Shown here piece after piece: positions 36,721 through 48,194 of a stretch of DNA of 64,000 nucleotides. The stretch is taken from positions 78,338,135-78,402,134 of the forward strand of contig OY726569.1 of NCBI GenBank assembly GCA_963383645.1, in the 5' to 3' direction. Position 1 is the stretch's first letter. Every line of letters begins with the position of its first letter. Under the pieces are notes generated by a model. The model did no database searches, was not told the origin of the DNA, and was given only the letters and a program-made list of their open reading frames with translations. The stretch is from Muscardinus avellanarius (lineage: Eukaryota; Chordata; Mammalia; Rodentia; Gliridae). A program made the position numbers and the translations under genes.

Positions 36721-39700
36721 CAGACATATAAGCCAGGCATGTTGGTGCATACCTGTAATCTCAGTACTTGGAAGGAGAATTGCAGGTTCATGAACAGTCT
36801 TAGCAATGTAATGAGACTTTCGCCAACCTAGTGAGACCTTGTTTCAAAACAAAAAATAAAAAGGTAGCCAGGCATGGCAGCACGCGCTTGTAGTTCTAGT
36901 ACTTGGGAGGCTGAGAAAGGAGGATCCCAGGTTTGAATCTAGCCTCAGCTACTTAGTGAGGCCATCTGCAACTTAGTGGGACCCTGTTTCAAAATAAAGA
37001 GTAAAAAAAAAAATCAGTTTCCCAGGCTGTTTTTTCCTCTTTTAATTATTTATTACGATGGTAATGTAAATGTTATTTATGTAGGATGTGTGGTACTGGG
37101 GGATTGAGCCCAGAGATGTTCTGCCTCTGAGATATAACCTATTCCTTTTTTTTTTTTTTTTTTTGGTGGGTCTGGGGATGGAACCCAGAGGCATTTGACC
37201 TCCGAGCTATATCCCCTGCCCTATTTTTTATTCTTTATTTTGAAACGGTCTCACTAGGTTGTGGAGGGCCTCACTAAGTAGCTGAGGCTTTCTGTGAGCC
37301 ATGATCCTCCAGTCTCAGCCTCCTGAATGCTGGGATCACAAGCATGCGTCACCACGCCCGGCTTAACCTATCCCTTTTTATTTTTTATTTTGAGTCAGGG
37401 TCTCACTAAGTTGCTGATGGCCTTGCTAAAGTTGCTGAAGCTGGCCTCAAACCTTCAATCCCCCTGCCTCAGCCTCCTAAGTATTGAGGTTACAGGCATA
37501 TTCTTGAGCTAATATTCAAGATATAGGTATACTTTTTAAGAAAAAAGTATGGATTTCTGGCTTCAAAAAGGGCTACGGTTTGTATTTCCCAAATGAGGAT
37601 AGTTGGTTGTTAGCTATGTAAAATGTGAGAGAAATCTGGTCTTCACATTTTGGCTAATTACCTTGTTTGTTTAGTTTTTCCTCAGGATTGAAACCCGGGA
37701 GGTTCTACCACTGACCTCCATCCCCAGCCCTTTTTATTATTATTATTTTTTGAGTTAGGGTCTTGCTAAATTGCTTCATGCTGGCCTCAAACTTGCAGTC
37801 CTCCTGCCTCAGCTTCTTGGTCACTGGGATTACAAGAATGTGTCACTATGCCCAGCCTGGCTAACTACTTTTATTAATTAATTAATTAATTAATTAATTA
37901 ATTAATTTATGTGGATCTGGGAGTGGGACCCGGGGGCATTTGGCCTCCAAGCTACACCCCCTATTTTAAAACTTTACTTTTTTTTTTTTTTTTTTTTTGT
38001 GGTACCGAGGATGGAACCCCAGGGCCTTTCTATTCCTGGGCCACACTCCCAGACCTATTTTATATTTTATTTGGAAACAAGGTCTCACTAATTTGCTGAA
38101 AGCCTCACTAAGTAGTTGAGGCTGGCTTCAAACTTGAGCGATCCTCCTGTCTCAGCATCCCAAGTGCTGGCATTACAAGTGTGCGCCACCATGCCCAGTT
38201 TACTTTTAGAACTTTAAACTCATCTCTGTTCTTTATTGAGGCAGATTTTATATTTAAAAATGTGAGAGCAAGCCGGGCGTGGCAGCGCAAGTTTGTAATC
38301 ACAGCATTTGGGAGGCTAAGACAGGAGGATCATGGTTCGAGGACAGTCTCAACTACTTAGGCTCTTTGCAACTCAGTGAGACCCTGTTTCAAAATAAAGA
38401 ATAAAAAATTGGGCTGAGGGTGTAGCTTGGAAGTAGAATGTCCCTAGGTTTCATCCTCAGTACCGCAAAAAAAAAAAGTGAGAGCAGAGCTGGGCATGGT
38501 GGCGTATTCTTGTAATCCCAGCATTTGGGAGGCTGAAACTGAGGCTGAGACCAGAGGATCATGGTTCAAGCACAGCCTAAGCTACTTAGTAAGGCCCTTT
38601 ACATACTCAGTGAGACCCTGTTTCAAAAATAAAAAGACTAAAAAAATAAGGCTGGGGCATAGCTTGGATGTACAATGCCCTTGGGTTCCATCTCCAGCAC
38701 CCCCCCCTCCAAAAGCAGCGAGAGCGGGGTATAGTGGCGCAGGCTTGTAATTCCAGTACTTGGAAGGCTGAGATAGGAGGATCTGGGTTTGCAGCCAGCC
38801 TCAGCTACTTAGTGAGGCTCTCTGCAACTTAGTGAGACCCTGTTTCAAATAGAAAAAATAAAAAATAGGTCTGGGGTGTAGCTCAGAGGTAGGATGACCC
38901 TGGGTTCATAAAATAAAAGGGGGATGCTCTCTGTTCCTATAAGGTTGCTAGATTCTGAGGGATGTTACATTGGTATGCTATGTCTCAAAGTGGTGAGCTC
39001 TTTAGAGGTAGATAATACATAAAGCTATGGTATTTTCCCTTTACCAGATGATACTCCAAATCATACTAACTCCTCCAAGGAGGTTCCTTCCTCAGCTGTA
39101 TTGAGAAGCCTTCAGGTGAACGTGGGCCCAGACGGAGAAGAGACAAGGGCTCAGACTGTACAGAAGTCCCCGGAATTTTTGTCTACTCCAGAATCCCCTA
39201 ATTTGCTACAAGATCTACAGCCAAGTGATAGTACTTCTTTTATTCTTCTTAATCTAACAAGAGCAGGTACTCTTTTTTTTTTTTTGTGTTTTTTTTTTTT
39301 TTAACTTTGCTCATGCTTAAGGAAAAAAAACTGGGGCTGGGGTATATTTAACTAGAAGTACTATTATTGATTACTTTGGAGTATTGATATAATTGGTAAC
39401 AAATTTAACGTATTGAAGAAAAGGGAGGGCTCTAGGATGAATCTAACATATATTTTGGGGGAAATTAGGTAGTGCCATTTACCAAGGTAGAGAGCCTAGG
39501 AAGAACAAGGCTTGGGGCAGGATGATTAGTTCCATGTTTTGTCTGTTGATGTTGATATTGCAGAGGAACACTTAGGAAGAAGTGTCTTTCAGATTCAGAA
39601 ACAAAATACAAACTTCTAGAAAGGTCTGGTGTGAAACAAGTAGTTTAGATGCTTATAGCATTCAAAAATGTATAAAACAATAAGCACAAATTCTTTAAAA

Positions 39701-40428
39701 GAAGTTGAAGCATAAACAAAAAGTAAAGCAAGTCTGGAACCCCAAAAGAAAAAGAAAAAACTGTGCACATTAAAGAGAATAGCAAAAGAACAAGAAGGGG
39801 CAGTTGGAAGGGAATGAAGAGAGCTTTGAGAGAAATGTGGGTAGAGATACAAGTAAGGAAAAAGTTTTAAGGAAGAAAAATACTAAGTCATTCCAAATAC
39901 TACAAGATGAGCTAATGAGGTAAAGCGTGTGTGGTCACTTTAGCAAGACTAGTTGTTATTGGGTGTAGTAGAGGTATAGCAACCAGGGTAAAGAAATAGA
40001 GAGTGGAAGTTGAGAAAGCGGATGTACATGTTAGAAGGTGTACTTGTTCAAGAAACGACTTTGAAGGAACAATTACAATGGTAATTGTACCTAGAAAAGC
40101 ATCGAGGTTTTCTACTTTAAAGGTAAAGATGGGAAGCCAGGAATGGTGGTGTATATCTGTAATCCTAGTACCTGGGAGGCTGAGAGAGGAGGATTGCAGG
40201 TTTGTGGCCATCCTGAGCAACTTATCTGAGCCCTCTGCGACTTAGAGAGAACCTGGAGGAGCTCAGCACAGTAGGACAAACTTGAGAGATTGAGACTAGA
40301 GTATCATAGGTTTGTGGCCAGCCTCGGCAACCTCCTGAGGTCCCCTGCAACTTGGTGAGACCCTGTTTGAAAATAAAATAGGATTGGGGATATAGCTCAG
40401 AGATAGAATGCCTTTGAGTTCAATCCCC

Positions 40429-40484
<56 letters not shown>

Positions 40485-43400
40485 GTTGGAGTAGTTTAGC
40501 TCAGAGGAAGAATGCCCCGGGTTCAGTCCCCAGTATTCCCCCCCTGTGACAGACTGGCTCAGATGGGCACTGAATATGGGCACTGAGTCCATTCGGAACC
40601 GAGTTTCTCAGAAAGGTGGGCAAAGGTTTCGGTTGTAGTTCTGCAGCCACTTATCTTCAGTGATTTTTTTTTCCCTTTTTATGAAATAAACTCCTTTAAG
40701 TTTCTGTTCACGGCGCTAAAAGTGGAGATTCCTTTTCGGGGGGGGGGCAATCTGAAATGATTGACACGGACAAATGCCTCTTGTGCAATTGACACTTTAT
40801 TACAAGAACCCAGGAAAATTTATATCCTTCACAAGTGAGATTAATAATAAAAAAAAAAGAAGAAGCGTAATCACCACAAAACAATAGTGAAGGACATGTA
40901 AACAAAATAAAAAGACACACATTCAAGATTAGCTCCGAATCCTGTGACCAAATCCAGCCCCCTGCCCTTGCAGACAGGCGCCTCCAAAGGTCAAATTCCA
41001 GAAGGCACAGGCACGCCCAGGGCTTGGAGAATACGGCCTCTCATGGAATCTCCTTTAACTCTTTTTGGAACTTTCCGTTGCTAGGGCTTAGTCCATATAG
41101 CTGGCATGGGGAGATATGGCGATCCAAGGGGCTGCGATGGAAGTCTGCCGGGTTTTGTCTTGCAACGCCATCTGAAATCTGAAAGCTTAAACAAGCTCAC
41201 AACACAGTTTAGCAGATAAACACCAAAAAGTAATATGAAGTTTTTAGATTTAGTTGTCAGATGTACTTCTCTAGCTGCTGAGCACCTTTCCTCAAACGAT
41301 AGGCTTATTAGAAGCCTATTCCTCTTTTAATAATCCATTTTCCTATCACAAACCCTCTGCAACTTCCTTTTCTTTTCTGATTACCCTTATTCTCTCTTTC
41401 CCATTTGGGACAATCTTATGATAAACTCTTCTTCATACAAAAATGCTTTCTTCTCACCGTATTTCCTTTCTTCACATTTACACATTTATTATATCTGTCC
41501 TTTTGTTCTGACATATTCATTTCTTAACCATGTGGCGCCTCCCTGTCTCGGGCAGCGCACATACTGGGTGTAAAGGTCAAGAATCTTCCTAGCCTTCCGG
41601 CTCTATTGTATTGGGCAGTATTGGCTGCTCATCAACTAGGCTGCTTTCAAGTCACACACAAAGTTTATCTTCTCTGTATCTAGGCCGGATCACAAGGAGA
41701 GGGGGTAAACAGAGGCACCGTTGCCTCCCTTGCAAGTTTTTAGGGCTAATGGCTTCATTTGACTCTTAAGGCTTTTACTATAGGTTAATGATTAGAATGA
41801 AGGTCAGAGATAGATAGGAATTCTGCACTTGTAATTGCTGTAGCTGGAATGCTACCACAGCATCTGAATTCTGACTAGATTTACATCTTGAGCAAAGCCG
41901 AGGGCGTTTAGAGGCATAGACAAATTACTAGAAAATTTATTTTCCACGGACTCAGTTTCTCCCACAGTCCTGATCTTACATCACTGGAGCTTATTACTAT
42001 AGAATTCTTACCAAAAGAATAATAGTTTATATCTAAGAGCATGGAGTACTTTGGCCAGAGGCAACGCTCCCTTGGGGCTTCTCCTTGAGATACCACGTCA
42101 GTCATGCGTGGGGGCACACGCAGACATCAAGGAAAGCGGGCTGTGGCACCCCCCCAAAAAAAATGAATGAGTGAATGAAAAAGGAAAGAAAAAGGTGGGA
42201 AAAACTTTAAAGGAAAAGGTAGCCAATAGAGAAGAATATGTTGGAGATGAGAAAGGACATAACTGAAGGATAGAGGAAGGGATGACTCAAGAATGGGATT
42301 GGGATATCAGAGGTGGGGATTAGCCTCGTTGCCAGGAGGGACAGTTTTGCCTTTGAAACAGGAGAAGGCAAGGTAAGAGCAAGCCCATAGGCTAATCATC
42401 TCCTGGAATAGAACTTTGAAGTGGCAGGCAAAGATCTGGAATAGCTGATTCAGGACACAATGTTTCTGCGCCAGGGAAAACAAAAGGATTCTTTGTTGGC
42501 TAACCTTCACATGTCTTCCTGTTTCTTCCAGGTCTGGGCTCTTCAGCTGAGCACTTAGTGTTTGTTCAAGACGAGGCAGAGGATTCAGGCAATGATTTTC
42601 TCTCCAGTGAGAGCACAGACAGTAGCATTCCATGGTTCCTCCGGGTTCAAGAATTGGCCCATGACAGTTTGATTGCTGCTACTCGTGCACAGTTGGCAAA
42701 GAACGCGAAAACCAGCAGCAATGGTGAGACACCCGTGGCATTTTCCTCTTCAGTATTCTGTGCAAAGAGATCTTGGTAATGACAAGTCTATATTTTTATT
42801 TGTAGATAGTCCAAGGTATTTTGTATTGGTAAGAACAGAAAGCTAGAAATGTATAAATTGTCTTTGCTATAAAATAACTTGGCTATACCAGGTTTGTGTA
42901 CAAAATCAACTAACCTAGTATTCTGAATTCTCAATTTTAATTAATGTACAAAGCTCCATTTTTTGTTTTTAAACTACCCCCTCTGAGCTTGGGACTTGCT
43001 TTACTCCCTTAGGCTGCTTCCCTCAATCCTGGAAGGTCTGGGGTTCCAGCTCAGCATCCCCTTCCTTGCTCCTTTGTCCAGTGTTCCATGCCATCTCTGC
43101 TGGCCCCTGTATCCTTAGTCCCCCACTTAGGCCAGAATCCCTGAGTTGTTGGCACATGGGCTGTAGCATGTGGGCCACCTGCAGACAGCCCCTAGAAGGG
43201 CTCTTGTGGAGCTGAGCACTCTGGAACAGAGGTACAGGCATAGCAGGAAGCAGTTCTGCATAGAAACTGAGGGTATTAGCCATCTCCTGGAGTTATCTTT
43301 GCTGAACAGCCACCTCTGGAGGTGAACAACTTTGGAGGACTTTTGGCGCCCTACTCTCGAGCCTTGGTGAAGGCATTCTGGCCAGAGGATGTGTGAGTTG

Positions 43401-46221
43401 AAGCCCTGTTGCTCCTGGGCTTTAGGGGGCTGAGGAGACCCTAGATCCTAAGGGCAGTGTGTATGGAAGCTTTGGGAATTTGTGGCCTGGGCTCTCTGAA
43501 AAGAGGAAAATAGAGGTGAGATGCTGGAGGATCTCTGATGTGAGGTGATGGGGTACTAAAGTTGAATGATCTAGGGAGCCAGGTTCCTGGGCACCATATG
43601 GAGTAGGAGGTGGGTAGTATTATCCATGTTTCAGAAGTTTGGATACCCCAAAGGGGCAAAGATAAAAAGTTCAGCCGGATGTGGTAGTACATGCTTATAA
43701 TCCCGGTACTTGGGATTTCTTTTCTTCTCTTCATCACCTGGCCCCCCCTCCCCCATATTGCTTGAAAAGGGACCAAGGGTCAAATAAAACTTCAAGTCAT
43801 ACAGGGTAGGATAGAACCTTGGGAAGTTATCTGGGTCCCTGAGTCATTGCCATCACTTGGCAACTTAGAAATGCAAACTCTCAGACACTATCCTAGACCT
43901 ACCAAATCAGAAACCTGTTTATTTTTTTATTTTTTATATTTTGGTGGTACTGGGGTTCCCGGAAACTCTACTACCTCCAGGCTACACTCCCAAACCAATT
44001 TTATATTTTTATTTGGAAACAGGGTCTCTAAAGCCAGCAAGGCTGGCTTCGAACCTGTGTGATCCTCCTGTCTCTGCCTCCCAAGCATGGGGATTACAAG
44101 TGTGTCACCATGCCCGCCAGAAACTTGGTCCTGATACATGTTAAAGTTTGAGAACCATGACTGTATTCAAACTACTCCCAAACCAATGTAAATCCTTTGC
44201 TCACTTACTTTTTCTTTAGGGCTACCTCTCTGGTTTTATTAACTTGTGAAATCAGTTCTACATGGTTCAACATTTTCATTATTACAAACCAAGCTTAAGC
44301 ACTGAAATCTTATGTCAGTACACACATAGTTTGTGCAGATGATCCAGACGGTGCTTATGATTATTTTAAAATCATCATTCAAATGAATGGGTCTCACTAA
44401 GTTGCCCAGGCTGGCCTCAAACTTGGGATCCTTCTGCCTCAGCCTCCCAGGTAACTGGGATTAAGCATGTGCCACTACTCCTAGTCTTCAAATGTGTCTT
44501 GAAGAAAGTGAAATAAAAGGAGTTCCACTCCCTAATCTTGAATTTACACAAAATTTTAATGAACCATTTCATTTAAAAATAAATGAAGGCATTTAATTTA
44601 CTTCTCATGTTCCTTTATTTTTCTGAACAAAATGGCACTATATATTATGTCTAACTTCTTTTTAAATTTGGTTAAAAATTAGCCCAATTTTTGCATTTTA
44701 AATATTGTATAACTAAAGAGGGGTGAGGTAGGAAATTGGAAGTTTTTTTTTTATTCTGTAGAAAGATAGGAAACAAATTGACTTCAGAGATGGAAATCTA
44801 TGAATTTTTATTTATAATAGAGATCTGCTATAAGCCTACATTAAGCCAAAATGACTGTTTCTCTGTAAAATACAAGTTTTTTTATGGGCAACCCAAAGAT
44901 TCTATGCCCCACCACACCCAGCTAGTCTTTTTTTTATATTTGAAACAGGGTCTCACTGAGTGGTGAAGGGCCTCACTAAGTAGCTAAGGCTGCCTGCGAA
45001 CCGCAATCCTCCAGTCTCAGCCTCCCCAATGCTGGGATTACAAATGAGCATCACCACGCCTGGCTTATTCTTTATTTTGAAACGGGGTCTCACTAAGTTG
45101 TGGAGGGCCTCACTATATAGCTGAGGCTATCTGCGAACCGCGATCCTCCAATCTCAGCTTCCCAAATGCTGGGATTACAAGCATGTGCCACCATACCTGG
45201 CAAAAAAATACAAGTTTTTATTATTACCCAGAACTTTAATCTTCTCTATAACATCCCATCCTGGATAGTGATCTACCTGTTTTCCCCACCAATCTGTATA
45301 ATACAAAAGAGGTTACTGATAGGAAATTTCTGAGATTATAGATATTAAACCATTTTAGGTATTTCCTAGACTTGTCAAAGAGGCCTAGTCTTATGAAACA
45401 AAACATGGTAGTACTCTGGAGTAAAGGGTTGGGTTTGTAGAGCACTGTTGTTTCTGCTAGAAAACACACAGAGCTGGGAAAGGTCAAGAGAGATATCTGA
45501 TTAATAATCGCTAGGACTAAAATATAGGAGCTTTATTGTTTGAACCTAAATATCTGAGCAGGGTTCTTTTCTGGATTATAAATATGTGACTCTTACAGGA
45601 GAAAATGTCCACCTTGGTTCTGGTGATGGGCAACCCAAAGATTCTGGACCGCTTCCTCAAGTGGAAAAGAAGCTCAAGTGTACAGTTGAAGGCTGTGACC
45701 GGACATTTGTGTGGCCAGCTCACTTCAAATACCACCTCAAAACCCACCGGTGAGCAAATCTTGAGGTCTTATAATTTTTGCAGTACTGGGGATGGAACCC
45801 GGGGACATTCTATCTTGAGTTACACCCTCAACCCTATTTTTTATTTTTTAATTCTTTATTTTGAAACAGGGTCTTACTGAGTTGCAAAGGGCCTCATTAA
45901 GTAGCTGAGGCTGTTCGCAAATTGTGATCCTCCTGTCTCAGCCTTCCACATGCTGGGATTAAAAGCATGTGCCACCATGCCTGGCTCCTGAGGTCTCATA
46001 TTTGAAGCTTAAGAAATTGATGCTGTTGGGTATGGTGGTGCACACCTGTAATTCCAGTGCTCAGGAGGCAGAGACAAAAGGATCACAGGTATGAAACCAG
46101 CCTCAACAATTGAGGGAGACTCTCAGCAACCTAGTAAGACCTTAGTTTTAAAATAAAAAGGGTTGAGGATGTAGCTTGGAGGTACAGTGCCCCTGGCTTC
46201 AATCCCTAGTACTATACTAGG

Positions 46222-46273
<52 letters not shown>

Positions 46274-48132
46274 ATTGATGCTTCCAAAGGAATTACTTCC
46301 TAAATTGACAAATGAAAGCAGGAACTCTGGCTAACCTTTGGTAAGGTGTTCTTTGTTTGTTTGTTTTTAATAGAAAGATTTGCATCTTCTCATTTCTTTT
46401 TTCTTTCTTTTTTTTTTTTTTTTTGTAGTGAGGATTGAACCTAGGAGTGTTCTACCTCAGGGGTACGCCCTCAGCCCTTTTTTATTTCTTATGGTGAAAT
46501 AGAGTCTTGAGCCAGACTTAATGGTTCACTCCTATAAACTGAGAACTTGGGAAGCTGAGATGTATCACAGGTTCGAGGCCAGCCTCAGCAACTTAGTGAG
46601 TTCCCTCAGCAACTTAGTGATACCCTGTTTAAAAATAAAACAAATAGGGCTAAGGCTGTAGCTCAGAAGTAGAAGACCTCTGGGTTCAATGTGTACCAAA
46701 AAGAAGAAAGAGGATCCAGTTAAGATGCTCAGGCCATTGCTAATTTGCAAAGGCTGCTTTTTTTCTTGTTTGTTGTTTGTTTTTTGGTGGTACTGGGGTT
46801 CCTGGAAACCCTTCTACCTCCAGGCTACACTCCCAGACCTATTTTATATTTTTATTTGGAAACAGGGTCTCTTAAGCTTGCGTGGCTGGCTTCGAACCCG
46901 CGCAATCCTCCTGTCTCTGCCTCCCAAGCACAAGGATTTCAAGCCTGTACCACCACACCCGGCTGACAAAGGCTGCTCCTAAACCTGTGATTCTTCTGTC
47001 TTCGCCTTCCAAGTACTGGAATTATAGTCGTTTTTTCATTCTTGGTAAATATTTAAATAAGATAGATGGCATCTAAATGTCTTAAGAGTTAAGAATTCTC
47101 AAGTCTCATTATAAAACATAGCTTCTTTGAGCCAGGCGTGATGGCGCACGCTTGTAATCCCTGCGCTTGGGAGGCGGAGACAGGATGATCGCGCAGATTC
47201 GAAGCCAGCCACGCTGGCTTAAGAGACCCTGTTTCCACATAAAAAAATATAAAATAAGTCTGGGCGTGTAGCCCGTGGGAGTGTAGCCCAGAGGTAGAAG
47301 GGCTTCCAGGAACCCCAGTACCACCACCAAAAAAAAAAATAAAGTAATACATAAACCTAGGCCCTTATCTTAAACCTATGAAACTAGTATTGGAGGGGGG
47401 CGGGAGATGGGCATCTGTAATTTTAGCAAACTCGTCAGACTACACTAATATATTCAGCTTTGGAAGTTACTGTCTTGAGAGGCAATAGGAATTTTGATTT
47501 GTCAATTCTTTTTTTTGTGGGTTTTTTTTTGTGTGTATGTATGTGTGTGTGTGTGTGTGGTACTGGAGGTGGAATCCAGGGTCCTTCTACCTTTAGGCTT
47601 ATACTCCCATACCTATTTTATATTTTATTTGGAAATGGTCTCACTGAGTTGCTGAGAGCCTCACTAAGTAGCTGAGGCTGGCTTCAAACCTGCATGATCC
47701 TCCTGTCTCAGCCTCCCAAGTACTGGGATTACAAGTTTGCGTCACCACGCCCGGCCTTGTCATTTCTCTTTAAAGAATATTTTTGGTATTGTTGTTTATA
47801 TATTTTTTTCCTTTTTTCAGAAATGACCGCTCCTTCATCTGCCCTGCAGAAGGCTGTGGGAAAAGCTTCTATGTTCTGCAGAGGTTGAAGGTGCACATGA
47901 GGACCCACAATGGAGAGAAGCCCTTCATGTGTCCTGAGTCCAGCTGTGGTAAGCAGTTCACTACAGCTGGAAACTTGAAGAACCACCTACGCATACACAC
48001 AGGTATGTGCAACCCAGCATTCCCTTGGGCCTTCCTCTTGGCTCAGCAGTTGCTTACCTATCCTTGCAAAAGGCTTAAGTGGGAATGGCGGTGAAGATGT
48101 AGAGTTGTTGCCAGAACTCTGAAGACGTGATT

Positions 48133-48194
<62 letters not shown>

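Larger units (their letters stand above)
32050..39047. other. ZNF410 intron 3, largest intron in the window
   Basis: Plus-strand SINEs: about 32300-32490, 32931-33137 (class C), 33770-33866 (continuing after 34083), 34880-35045, 35491-35669, 35711-35911, 35934-36125, 36227-36410, 36441-36650, 36731-36860, 36863-37010, 38272-38465, 38487-38700 and 38724-38910. Minus-strand: about 33520-33640, 33888-34083, 35255-35460, 37164-37364, 37380-37500, 37675-37860 and 37912-38200. An L1 fragment lies at about 34470-34860 and an AT run at 36657-36718. Repeat-free parts: 32050-32290, 32520-32920, 33150-33470. Confidence 0.7.
39267..42531. other. ZNF410 intron 4
   Basis: 39300-40130 is repeat-free with nothing recognised. 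Plus-strand SINEs lie at about 40133-40260 and 40262-40440, with an AC run at about 40433-40482 and a SINE tail at 40490-40537. The LTR-like element fills 40545-42148. 42160-42531 has nothing recognised. Confidence 0.7.
45750..47820. other. ZNF410 intron 6
   Basis: SINEs: about 45779-45987 (-), 46025-46215 (+), 46510-46695 (+), 46785-46964 (-, class B), 47131-47328 (+, class B with doubled tail box) and 47555-47755 (-, class A). A GC/AC run lies at 46221-46272. Confidence 0.7.

Noticed and set aside
41908..42117. 69-codon minus-strand frame in the LTR-like element
   Set aside because: It is short, lies at the very start of the element, and resembles no protein I can name. Frames of this size are common by chance.
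40545..42148. DNA transposon with terminal inverted repeats
   Set aside because: The inverted repeat is only 8 bases and imperfect, and the ends are TG...CA with short direct repeats, which fits an LTR better. No transposase frame is present.
47783..48094. Zinc-finger frame as a separate one-exon gene
   Set aside because: It is ZNF410 exon 7 with intron sequence read on both sides; splice sites at 47820 and 48003 fit the flanking exons.
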